From: JAGNDO01 sp963704975 | GTDB taxonomy: Bacteria; Chloroflexota; Anaerolineae; Caldilineales; Caldilineaceae | NCBI GenBank assembly: GCA_963704975.1 | Contig: CAVPIK010000003.1 | Span: 124,001-188,000, forward strand | Direction of reading: 5' to 3' | DNA length: 64,000 nucleotides | Part shown: piece by piece, positions 18,536 through 32,071 of the stretch | How the letters are laid out: each line of letters opens with the position of its first letter | Position numbering within the stretch: position 1 is the first letter of the stretch | Translations under genes and position numbers: made by a program | Notes under the pieces: generated by a model | The model's database searches: none | The model's input: only the letters and a program-made list of their open reading frames with translations | What the model was told of the DNA's origin: nothing

Positions 18536-20670
18536 GTGCACGACCCAATCCCCAGTCCCCACTCCCCAATCCCCAATCACCACCCCCCAATCCCTGCTCC
18601 TGGAAATCGGCTCGGAAGAGTTGCCGCCCCAGGATGTGTTGGATGGCATGGCCCAGGTTCAGGAGAAATTAGCGGCCCTATTGGTCGACTACAAGTTGAA
18701 TTATGAGAAGCTGATCGTCACCGCCACCACCCGGCGGCTGGCGGCCTATGTGGTCGGCTTGGCCCCTCACCAGCCGGACGAGGTGGTGGAGAAGAAGGGG
18801 CCGTCCGCGGATCGGGCCTACGACGCCGAGGGCAAGCCCACCAAGGCCGCCCAGGGCTTCGCCCGCGGCCAGGGCATTGACGTGGCCGACCTGGAACTGC
18901 GGGACAACTACGTCTGGGCCGTGCAAAAAGTGACCGGCCAGGCCGCCTCCGCGGTGCTGCCGGGGCTGCTCACCGCCCTCATGGACAGCCTGCGCTGGCG
19001 CAAAGTCATGCGCTGGAACACCAGCAACCAGGGCTATCCCCGCCCCCTGCGCTGGATCGTGGCCCTCTACGGCGACCAGATCGTGCCCTTCACCTGGGCC
19101 GGGGTGACCAGCGGACGCATCAGCCGCGGCCCCCGCTTTGCCGATGCCGCGGCCACGCTGCCTGCCGGCGGCTTCACCACCTTCGAGATCGCCGACAGTC
19201 AAGCCTATTTCAGCCGCCGTGGCCGAGCAAGGCGTGTCCTGGATCGGAGCGAACGCCAGGCCGCCATCGCCGCCTTGGTGGAAAAGACCGCGGTGGCCGC
19301 CGGGGGCATCACCCCGGAGGATGCGGATCTGCTCAACGAAGTCACGGATCTGGTCGAGGCCCCCTTCGCCGTGTTGGGCAGCTTCGAGCGCAAATTCCTG
19401 GATCTGCCCAAGCCGGTCCTGATCGGCGTCATGAAAAAGCATCAGCGCTACTTCCCCCTGGTGGACCCGGAGACGGGCGCGCTGCTGCCCAACTTCATCA
19501 CCATCGCCAACAGCCGCGAACTGGCCCACCCGGAGGTGGTCAAAGCGGGCAATGAGGGCGTGATTCGGGCCCGATATGCCGATGCCGCCTTCTTCTATCG
19601 CCAGGACACGGGCCGCAAGTTGGAGAGCTTCACCCCCCGGCTGGCCACCCTCACCTTCCACGAGAAGCTGGGATCCATGCTGGACAAGGTGCAGCGCATG
19701 GAAAAGCTGGCCCCCCAACTGGCCCAAAACCTGGGCGGCAGCGCCCAGGATCTGACCACCGTGGCCCGGGCCGCCGCCCTCAGCAAATCGGATCTGGTCA
19801 CGAGCATGGTGGTGGAAATGACCAGCTTGCAGGGCATCATGGGCGAATATTACGCCCTCAATGCCGGCGAAACCCCCGCCGTGGCCCAGGCCATCCGGGA
19901 GCATTACCTGCCCCGCTCCGCCGGGGACGCCACGCCCGCCTCCCTGCCCGGTCTGGCCCTCAGCCTGGCGGACAAGTTGGACAGCATCGCCGGTTTCTTC
20001 GGGGCCGGTCTCCAGCCCACGGGCAGCGCCGACCCCCTGGGCCTGCGCCGATCCGCCCTGGGCATGGTCTACAACCTGCTGGCCGCCGAGGCCGACTTCA
20101 GCCTGAACCAGGCCTTGGCCCAGGCCGCGGCCCTGCAACCCATCGACATCGCCCCCTCCGCCCTGGCCGACGCCCACGCCTTTGTGGAGCGCCGCTTGCA
20201 GGGCGTCCTGCTGGAGATGGGCTTTGCCCACGACGTGGTGGAGGCCGTGGTGGCCGTGCGGGGGGACAACCCCTTCGCCGCCCTGCAAGCCTGCCGAGCC
20301 GTCAGCGCCGCGGTTGTCACAACCGTGGTGGAACGACGACCTTCACCGCCTATGCCCGCTGCGCCCGCATCGTGCGCAGCTTGGACGACATCCCTGCCCC
20401 TGGCCTCGACTGCCTATACGGAGGAAGTGGAGCGGGATCTGCACGCCGCCTACATGGCCGCCGCCCAAACCCTGGCCGACGCCGAGGATGCGGGCCAAGC
20501 TCTGGGCGACGTCCTGCACGGATCTGCAAGCCCCCATCGACCGCTTCTTCACCGAAGTCCTGGTCAACGCCGACGACGCCGACGTGCGAGCCGCCCGCCA
20601 GGCCCTGATCCAACACATCGCCCGTCTGCCCGAAGATGTGGCGGATCTGAGCAAATTGCAAGGATTCTAA
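18536..20670 (+). CDS. glyS: Glycyl-tRNA synthetase beta subunit (several indels)
   Basis: tRNA-binding subunit of about 709 residues. It opens LLLEIGSEELPP, passes through ARYADAAFFYRQDTGRKLESF, VGEYY-like IMGEYYALNAGE and PGLALSLADKLDSIAGFF, and ends FFTEVLVNADDADVRAARQALIQ. Shifts lie near 19214, 19235 (two bases), 20325, 20400 and 20518. The start is uncertain: no ATG, GTG or TTG precedes LLLEIGSEE in its own frame. GTG at 18536 would work if one base is extra in the CCCCAAT array, which would then be translated. Otherwise the first codon is a CTG at 18594. Product identity is secure. Confidence 0.93.
18543..18596 (+). repeat. CCCCAAT-type heptamer array at the glyQ/glyS junction
   Basis: Seven or so degenerate copies of CCCCAAT/CCCCAGT fill the junction right up to the LLLEIGSEE codons. 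The word resembles the heptameric STRR repeats described in filamentous cyanobacteria. Confidence 0.75.
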
Positions 20671-20700
20671 CTTCCACGGACGTGCAAACATGGGTAAATG

Positions 20701-20737
20701 GATGGGGCCGACGGTAGAACTGTCGGCCCCATCTTTT
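20701..20737 (+). terminator. Rho-independent terminator after glyS
   Basis: Twelve-bp GC-rich stem (20701-20712 with 20722-20733), nine-base loop, then TTTTG. It closes the glyQ-glyS operon. Confidence 0.9.
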
Positions 20738-20773
20738 GAATTTTGACCGATTGCCCAGGAACCGTATTGACCC

Positions 20774-21447
20774 ATGACCCAATCCCGTTCGCCCCGTCCT
20801 CGAAAACGCCGCCGCTGGCTGGTTGTCCTGCTGATCCTGGCTGTCGCTGGCTGGCAGCTTCCCCTTTCTGCTTCAGCGCGCCGTGGCCTGGGCCTATGCC
20901 GACCAGATGGTCACGCTGGACGAGGCTGTGGCTGCGCCCACCGACGGATCAAGCCGAAGGGCGGGTGGCCATCATCTACGGGGCCCGAGTCTACGCCAGC
21001 GGGCGGCTCAGCCCCATGCTGCAAGATCGGGTGGAGACCGGGGTGCAGCTTTACCACGCCGGCAAGGTGGACACCCTCCTCATGAGCGGGGACAACCGGG
21101 CCGAAAACTACGACGAACCCGGCCACATGCGGGACTACGCCATCAGCCGGGGGGTGCCCGCCGCGGCCATCCTCACGGACCCCAGCGGTCTGCGCACCTA
21201 TGACACCTGCTATCGGGCCAAAGCCCTCTTTGGGGTGGAGTCGGCCCTGCTGGTCACCCAGGCTTTTCATCTGCCCCGTGCCCTCTTCACCTGTGATGCC
21301 CTGGGCCTGGACGTGACCGGCGTGGTGGCGGATCAGCGCACGTACTCCGCGGCCTCCATCTCCTGGTCCGAAAGTCGGGAGATCCCGGCCCTGATGGTGG
21401 CCCTTTTCGACGTGGTGCGGCGCAGACCGGCCACCGTGATGGGGTAG
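20774..21447 (+). CDS. SanA-like DUF218 (ElyC/SanA/YdcF) membrane protein (two indels)
   Basis: About 223 residues. Basic N-terminus (RPRKRRRW) and one membrane helix, then the DUF218 core: VAIIYGARVYASGRLSPML, QLYHAGKVDTLLMSGDN, the loop YDEPGHMRDYAISRGVPAAAI, the Asp/Arg motif LRTYDTCYRAK and LLVTQAFHLPRALF. These match SanA more closely than YdcF. Extra bases near 20866 and 20945 break the N-terminal third. SanA-type proteins affect envelope barrier function in E. coli; the reaction is not settled. It fits the envelope theme of 20-32 kb. Confidence 0.88.
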
Positions 21448-21480
21448 TCATGGGCTAGGGCTGTTTCGGGTGCAGCCTGT

Positions 21481-21510
21481 TTGCCACAGATCGGTTCGGT
21501 CTGCTACAAT
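21481..21510 (+). promoter_or_regulatory. Sigma-70-type promoter for the small ORF at 21576
   Basis: TTGCCA (21481-21486), an 18-base spacer and TACAAT (21505-21510) lie 65 bases before the ATG. Confidence 0.65.
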
Positions 21511-21575
21511 TGGGCCATTGTTTCAACTCTCTTTACCCACGTACAAGATCAAACACGCAAAGGGGATCTATCGTC

Positions 21576-21857
21576 ATGAAGGCAACGCTATATATGGAAG
21601 ATGCCAAGAAGCCGGTCGCCGAGTTTGACGAGGTCAAGGTGGTGCAGATGAATGACAACCATGCTAAATTTGGCCGTCGGGTCTTCTTCAAAGCCGCCCA
21701 ACTCAACGCCAGCAAGGTCATGGTTGAGCTGCACCGAGACCAAAAGATGACCCTGGTCCTGGAAGATGGCCGCTCCGCCTCCGTCCTGCTACAGCACCAA
21801 AGCCTGGACATGCAGGGCAAGGCCGTGGGATCCCTGACGGTCCTCAGCGGTCTGTAG
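21576..21857 (+). CDS. Small soluble hypothetical protein
   Basis: A 93-residue protein with an AAGGGGAT ribosome site and its own promoter. No signal peptide, cysteine or membrane segment. Alternating hydrophobic pattern (KATLYMEDAKKPVAEFDEVKVVQM, KVMVELHRDQKMTLVLEDGRSASVLLQ, VGSLTVLSG) suggests an all-beta fold. I do not recognise a family. Isolated transcription and good codon use make it a likely real gene. Confidence 0.65.
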   Translation: MKATLYMEDAKKPVAEFDEVKVVQMNDNHAKFGRRVFFKAAQLNASKVMVELHRDQKMTLVLEDGRSASVLLQHQSLDMQGKAVGSLTVLSGL

Positions 21858-21907
21858 GATTGAACCAAACCGATACCGCCGGAGTTTCCGGTTAGCTTGT
21901 GACCGTT

Positions 21908-21957
21908 CACACGCCAGCTTGATGCAGTCAACTCTGCGGACGGCTGGCGTGTGTGTT
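21908..21957 (+). terminator. Probable stem-loop terminator
   Basis: Eleven-bp stem (21908-21918 with 21943-21953) with a 24-base loop, 50 bases after the small ORF; only a weak T-tract follows. Confidence 0.5.
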
Positions 21958-22024
21958 ATATTGTGAGTCGTTGATTCCCCCGATCGGCACGAAGATCGCC
22001 GAAATAATCTAAACCACGTTTACC

Positions 22025-22063
22025 TTTTGCCTTTTGCACTTTGCCTTTTGCCTTCCAAAGCCT
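22025..22063 (+). repeat. CTTTTGC word array immediately before a start codon
   Basis: About five degenerate copies of CTTTTGC (with CACTTTGC variants) end six bases before the ATG at 22064. The expected ribosome site is not visible. Confidence 0.65.
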
Positions 22064-22544
22064 ATGTCACTCCCACCTAAATCCCGCAACCTATACCTAC
22101 CCGGCTTTGTGATCGGGTTCACCCTCTTCGCCCTGACCAGTTGTGGCGGCGCGGCGTTGATGCTAGGCATCAACCCGGTGGAGCTGGCCAACCTGGGCAA
22201 TTCCGGCCCGGTGTGGACCCCGCCGCCCCTGCCCACGGCAACCGCCACCCCCACGGTGGATGAGGCCGCGTCCGCGCCCACGCCGGTGTTGGTCGCCACC
22301 TTCCGGGTGGGCCAGACCGTGCGCAACATCACCAACAGCAAAGTCAACGTGCGCCGCGACGCCCGGCTATCTGGGCAAGCCCGGCGACGACGTGGTCCTC
22401 CAGATCCAGCCCGGTGACACCGTCACCATTCTGGAAGGCCCCACCGCCGCCGACAACCTGGTCTGGTGGCGCATCGACGTCAACGGCTCCGCCGGCTGGG
22501 TGGCCGAAGCCACCGCCAGCGGCGTGCAGATTTTGGGCGATTGA
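22064..22544 (+). CDS. SH3-domain lipoprotein (one indel)
   Basis: About 159 residues. Signal peptide FVIGFTLFALTSC with lipobox, a Pro/Thr-rich linker (WTPPPLPTATATPT), then a bacterial SH3-like domain with the usual KVNVRRTPGYLGKPGDDVVLQIQPGDTVTILEGP and WWRIDVNGSAGWV. An extra G near 22357 breaks the frame at the start of the domain. Such domains bind cell-wall or protein ligands outside the membrane. The gene lies between envelope genes; partner unknown. Confidence 0.85.
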
Positions 22545-22550
22545 GTCATT

Positions 22551-22663
22551 GGGCGATTGGGAGATTCGGTGGTGACACCGGGAAATCTTACTCCAATCTC
22601 CCAATCGCCCGTCCACCACACATTCTCAATTCTCCATTTTCAATTTTCAATTCCAAATTCTCC
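22551..22663. repeat. Inverted repeat plus CAATTTT word array before the helicase gene
   Basis: A perfect 16-bp inverted repeat (22551-22566 with 22595-22610) made of GGGCGATT-like words is followed by a CTCAATT/TTCAATT array at 22623-22660, ending just before ATG 22664. No ribosome site is visible. Confidence 0.7.
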
Positions 22664-24985
<2,322 letters not shown>

Positions 24986-25114
24986 TCCCCCCTGCGGCAG
25001 ACCTATGCTATACTATTGCAGTTGACGAAACGACCAACGCGCCCGGATCATACGATGTGGGCGCGTTTCCACGCCATTTGGGATCGAAATTGGATCGAAT
25101 TGGGAACGAATGCC

Positions 25115-28100
25115 ATGCTACGAACAAAACTAGACCACTGGTGCGAAGCCATCATCGAAGCCGGATGGCTGGCCGCGTTGATCGTGACCCCCCTCTTCTT
25201 CAACGTCTTTTCCAGCCGAGTCTTCGAGCCGGACAAGATCAGCCTGGTGCGCACCACCGCGCTGATCATGCTGCTGGCCTGGCTGATCAAGCTGATCAAC
25301 GGCGGACCCGCCTTCTTGCCCGCCCACGGATCGTCGCCCCACGGGGATGACGCGCAGGCGGACGCAACGCCGGAACGATCCTGGCTGGGGCGGATGGTCC
25401 GCGTCCCCTTTGTGCTGCCCGTGCTCCTGATCCTCTTTTCCTACGCCATCAGCACGGCCCTGAGCGTGGCCCCCCGGGTCAGTTGGTGGGGATCCTATCA
25501 GCGGCTCCAGGGCACCTATACCTTTGTCAGCTACGTGATCATCGCCCTGCTCACCGCCGCCCACCTGCGCACCCCGGACCAGATCCGGCGTCTTGCAACA
25601 CGCGGTGATCCTGACCAGTCTGCCCATCGCCATCTATGGCATCGTGCAGAAGATGCAGTTGGATCCCCTGCCCTGGGGCGGTGACGTGGTGGAGCGGGTG
25701 GCGGGCAACGCCGGCAACGCCATCTTCCTCAGCGCCTATCTGATCATGGCCTTCTTCCTCACCTTGGAACGGGTCTACAGCAGCTTTGCCTATCTGCTCA
25801 CCACGGACCCCAACAGCGCTGGCTACGATTCGGGCAAAGAGTTGCCCAGCACCCTGGCCGGGGGCATTTTCACCTTCATTCTCCTCGTCCAAGCCATCGC
25901 CATCGTCTTCACCCAGAGCCGTGGACCCTGGTTGGGCTGGGCCGCCGGGTTGTACATTTTTGTCCTGCTGCTCGTTTCAGGTCTGCGCCCCAAGAACTAT
26001 CGCCTTCTCACTTCTATTTGGGTGGCTTTGCTGATCTTTGGCGCCGTGGGCCTGGGGCTGATCAACACGGTCTTTGCCGATAGCGTGCGGCCCATCCCCT
26101 ACGTGGGACGGCTGGCCCAGATCTTGGAGACCGGCGGCGGCACAGGCCGGGTGCGTGTGCTGATCTGGGAGGGCGCCTCAAACATGGTGGCCCCCCACGA
26201 AGCCCTGGTCTTCCCCGATGGCACGCCGGACGCGGTCAACGCCATCCGCCCCCTGGTCGGCTACGGTCCCGAAGCCATGTGGGTGGCCTTCAACAACTTC
26301 TATCCGCCCGAACTGGCCCAGATCGAGGCCCGCAACGCCAGCCCGGATCGCTCCCACAACGAAACCTGGGACAGCTTGGCCATCACCGGTATTTTGGGCT
26401 TTGTGGCCTACGTGGCCCTCTTCTTTGCCGTCTTTTACTACACCCTGCGCTGGCTGGGCCTGATCGCCAACCGCCGAGATTCGTGGCTCTTCATCGGGCT
26501 TTGGCTTGGGATGGGAGCCCTGGTAAGCGGACTCTTTGTGGCCTTGCTTGAGGAAGGCGTGGCCTACTTCGGGGTGGCCTTACCCCTGGGCTTCATCATT
26601 GGGTTTATCACCTACGTCACCCTGGCCGTGCTCTTTCTGCACCCCAAACTTGAGTTCGATCGGGCCAACACCCCCCGCCAACTGCTCCTGATCGCCCTGC
26701 TGGCCACGGTCGCCGCCCACTTTGTGGAGATCCACTTCGGCATCGCCATCGCCGCCTCTCGCACCTATTTCTGGATTCTCAGCGCCTTCATCTTCACCCT
26801 GGGCATGGATCTGGCCAAGCCCGACCCCATCGCCTTCGAGCGGGTGACCGACGATCAGCCGACCCCCAGCAAAGGTGGCCGATCCCGCAGCGAGCGGGCG
26901 CAAAGGCAAGGGACGCAAGTCCCGGCGCACCCCGGCTCCCATGCGCAGTCGGGGCGGCGGCCAACCCTCCGCCCTGCCCGCCACGGTGATGACCGATCTG
27001 ATGATCTTCTTCACCCTGGTCTTTATCTATTCGTCCAACCCCACGGGCAAATCTAACCCCTTCTCCATCCTCTTTGGCAGCATCACCACCCGCATGGACA
27101 ACGGGGTGAGCGTCTTCAGCCCGGGTCTGCTCTTGCTCATGTTCTTCTCCTGGCTGATGGCCGGGGTGATCGGGCTTGTCCGTGGAAGCCCTGCGCCAGC
27201 GTCGGGCACCGGGGCTGGGCTGGTGGGCCAAAGGATTGGGCCTCCACGCCGCGGTGATCTGGGGCGGATGGCTGATCTACGGCCTGGTCCAGGCCAGCCG
27301 CCTCACCCCCATGACCGCCTCGGCCTCGTTGGTCGAACAGTTGGACCGGGTGGCCGGCCACTTCACCACCTATTCCTGGCTGTTGATCTCTCTGGATTGT
27401 GGCCGCGGGCACGGTCTACGCCTGGCCGTGGATGAAGGAGCGGGCCGCAGCCGCAGGCAGCCGCCTCTGGATCAGCCTGGGCGCGGGTGCGGTTTTGGCC
27501 GTGCTTTTCTTTAGCTTTATCAGCAACGTCAACATCTCTCTTGTGCGGGCGGACATCTATTACAAGCAGGGGCAACAGTTCGACAGCAGCGGCAATTGGG
27601 TCAGCAGCATCGAACTCTATCGCCAAGCCCTGGAAGTGCGCCCCACGGAAGATCACTATCTGCTCTTCCTGGGCCGGGGCTATTTGGAACAGGCCCGCCA
27701 AGCCCCCCAAGAGGGCACCTACAGCTTCCCCGCCGACCTGACTTTGCAAGAGGTGCTAAACACCCGCCCCGAGCTGGTGGCCGCTATGAGCCAAAACGAA
27801 CTCCTGCGCGGGGCAGAGACCGTGCTGCTGGAAGCCCAGGGGCTCAACCCCCTCAACACGGACCACACGGCCAATCTGGCCCGGCTCTACCGCAGTTGGG
27901 CGGACTTCTCCACCTCCCCCGAACAGCGTCAAGAAAAGCTGGATCTGAGCCTCAAATACTACGACATCGCCGTGCGTCTCAGCCCCAACGCCGCCCATCT
28001 GTGGAACGAAAAGGGCATCCTCCACGTCTCCCGCGGCGAGAACGACCAGGCCCTGGCCGCCTACGAGAAGAGCCTCTCCCTGGACGACAAGTTCGACCAG

Positions 28101-28763
28101 ACCTATCTGCTCCTGGCCGAATATTACGAGCGGGCCGGGGAGACGGACAAGCTGATGCAAATTCTGGAAACCGCCAGGGAGAAATCGCCCGGCAACGTGC
28201 AGGTGCGCAGCTATCTGGGCGTGGTTTTGGCCCGCCAGGGGGATCTGCAAGGTGCTGTCGATGCCAACTTGGAAGCCATCGACCTGGCCCCCACCGACCT
28301 GGTCACCCTGCGCAACCTGACCCTGCTCTATCGGGATCTCAACCAGACCGAGACGGCGGTGGAATGGGGGCTGCGCGCCCTGGCCCAAGTGGGCGGGGAT
28401 ACCGCCACTGAGATGCAAATGCGTCAAGTCGTGGCCGGTCTCTATCAGCTTCTGGGCAACACCGACGGCATGGTCCAGCAATATCAAGGCATGAGCGCCC
28501 TGGCCCCGGAGGATACGGGCATCCTGAACCAGTTGGTCAACCTCTATCTGCAACAGAGCCGCCAAAACGAGGCGCTGGAGATATTGCAACGGCTGAGTGG
28601 ACTGGAACCGACGAACTATCAACACCCGCTGCGCATCGCCCAGATCTATGCCCAACTGGCCCAGGTCGAGGTGGCTCGCCAATTTGCCCAACAGGCCCTG
28701 CAACTGGCCCCAGCCGAACAGCTCCCAACCGTGCAACAATTCGTGGACTCTCTTACCCCATGA
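25115..28763 (+). CDS. O-antigen ligase-like polytopic protein with TPR domain (four indels)
   Basis: A single protein of about 1214 residues once extra bases near 25590, 26876, 27178 and 27393 are removed. Residues 1-760 have a dozen or more membrane helices; ITQSRGPW-like VFTQSRGPWLGWAAGLYIF and the loop with GYGPEAMWVAFNNFY and RSHNETWDSLAITGILGF are typical of the Wzy/WaaL/PglL O-antigen ligase superfamily (the His in RSHNE is the probable catalytic loop residue). Residues 790-1214 are about ten TPR units (RPTEDHYLLFLGRGYLEQA onward). Likely joins lipid-linked glycans to each other or to protein. An earlier ATG at 25055 is possible. It overlaps the next gene by 4 bases. Confidence 0.87.
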
Positions 28764-29764
28764 CCCCCTATCTGCTGATGGCCCTGAGCGCCCTGGTCTT
28801 GGCCGTCGGGGGAACCCCTGCGGTGCGTTGGCTGGCCCTGAAACTGGGCGTGATCGACAAGCCCGCCGCCCGCAAGATCCACGCTGCGCCCGTGCCCTTG
28901 TTGGGCGGTGTGGCCATCTATGGCGCGTTCATCGTGGCCCTCTTTCTCTTTGGGGATCGACGCTATGTGAACGAAGTCGTCGGCATCTTTGTGGGGGCGT
29001 CCCTGGTCAGCCTGATGGGGGCCATCGATGACAGCCGGGGGCTGGGCGCCTATGTCAAGCTGGCCGGGCAGCTGATCGCCGCCGGGGTTCTGGTGTTGAG
29101 CGGGGTGCAGGTGCAGTTGGGGCCGGCCTGGCTCAATGTGGCTATCACCCTGCTGTGGGTGGTGGGCATCACCAACGCCATGAATCTGCTGGACAACATG
29201 GATGGCCTCTCCGGGGGCATCGCCATGATCGCGGCCATCTTCTTCACCCTGTTGGCCGCCCTCAGCAACCAATATCTGGTGGGGGCCTTGGCGGCTACCC
29301 TGGCCGGGGCCAGCGCTGGTTTTCTCTTTTACAACTGGAACCCGGCCTATATCTTCATGGGGGATGCGGGCAGCCTCTTCTTGGGCTTTCTGCTGGCCGC
29401 CGTGGCCATCAAACTGCGCTTCCCCTCCAACAGCATCACCGTGACCTGGATGATCCCGCTGTTGGTCTTGGCCGTGCCCATCTTCGACACCAGCCTGGTC
29501 TTCATCAGCCGCCTGCGCCGGGGACAGAACCCCCTCACCACCCCAGGCAAGGATCATATCAGCCATCGGCTGGCCTTTCTCACCGGCAGCCGCCGGGAAG
29601 CCGTGCTGATCTGCTATCTGCTGGCTGCGGCCGTGGGGCTGACCGCCGTCTTCGTGGCCGAGGCCACCCTGCTCGAAGCCATTCTCGTCGCCGCAACCGT
29701 CCTGGCCACCGCCGCCTATTGGATCTGGCGCTTTGAGTTCCGCCAAGGCGGCGTGCGCCCATAG
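28760..29764 (+). CDS. WecA/TagO/MraY-type polyprenyl-phosphate glycosyl-1-phosphate transferase
   Basis: Starts a lipid-linked glycan by moving a sugar-1-phosphate from a UDP-sugar to undecaprenyl phosphate. 334 residues with about ten helices. Signature motifs intact: RKIHAAPVPLLGG, GAIDDSRGL (Mg-binding DD), NAMNLLDNMDGLSGG, FMGDAGSLFLGF and the HIS loop PGKDHISHRL. ATGA overlap with the ligase-like gene implies coupled translation, so the pair probably makes and polymerises or attaches a surface glycan. Confidence 0.94.
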   Translation: MTPYLLMALSALVLAVGGTPAVRWLALKLGVIDKPAARKIHAAPVPLLGGVAIYGAFIVALFLFGDRRYVNEVVGIFVGASLVSLMGAIDDSRGLGAYVKLAGQLIAAGVLVLSGVQVQLGPAWLNVAITLLWVVGITNAMNLLDNMDGLSGGIAMIAAIFFTLLAALSNQYLVGALAATLAGASAGFLFYNWNPAYIFMGDAGSLFLGFLLAAVAIKLRFPSNSITVTWMIPLLVLAVPIFDTSLVFISRLRRGQNPLTTPGKDHISHRLAFLTGSRREAVLICYLLAAAVGLTAVFVAEATLLEAILVAATVLATAAYWIWRFEFRQGGVRP

Positions 29765-29899
29765 ATGGCTGGGGATCCGGGATCGGACAACTGGGGATTC
29801 CATACGGAGTAAAACACCTTTTCGTCTTACGATCTTACCCAATACGTTATTTGTACTTCGCACTTCACAACTCACAATTTGCAACCAAAGGAGCTAATT

Positions 29900-31274
<1,375 letters not shown>

Positions 31275-31277
31275 AAC

Positions 31278-31372
31278 GTGTTGCGTGTTGCGTGGGTAGA
31301 GCTGGCGATTCTCGTCCCGCCCACGTAATACGTAACACGCAATACGCAACACGCAACATTCAACACGAAAGG
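31278..31372. repeat. Inverted CGTGTTG word arrays between the two cyclophilin genes
   Basis: CGTGTTG-type words after the upstream stop (31278-31300) are mirrored by six or so inverted copies (ACACGCAAT/ACACGCAAC, 31320-31365) ending just before the next gene's ribosome site. Together they can fold into a long imperfect hairpin. Confidence 0.75.
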
Positions 31373-31379
31373 CAACACC

Positions 31380-31859
<480 letters not shown>

Positions 31860-31897
31860 GGTGATTTTGGATTTCTGAAATCAAGAATCGTCAATCC

Positions 31898-31928
31898 AGA
31901 GACCCGGCCAAATCCTGGCCGGGTCTCT
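31898..31928 (+). terminator. Stem-loop terminator after the cyclophilin gene
   Basis: Perfect 13-bp stem (31898-31910 with 31916-31928), five-base loop; no T-run follows, so efficiency is uncertain. Confidence 0.6.
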
Positions 31929-31990
31929 GCGCGGGTGGAACAATTGGGGGATGGGGTCCGTCTTAGAATGCACTAACCCTAAACTGCCCC

Positions 31991-32019
31991 TCGACAGGGG
32001 GCGCAGATTGGTCTATGAT
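31991..32019 (+). promoter_or_regulatory. Sigma-70-type promoter for the macroglobulin gene
   Basis: TCGACA (31991-31996), 17-base spacer, TATGAT (32014-32019), 52 bases before the ATG. Confidence 0.65.
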
Positions 32020-32071
32020 AATGAAAACAACCCCACCGGGATTTCCCACATTCCACTACCCAGGAGGAAAC

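Noticed and set aside
18678..20288. 536-residue minus-strand ORF
   Set aside because: Antisense to glyS, Gly/Gln/His-rich; the plus strand carries the recognised protein.
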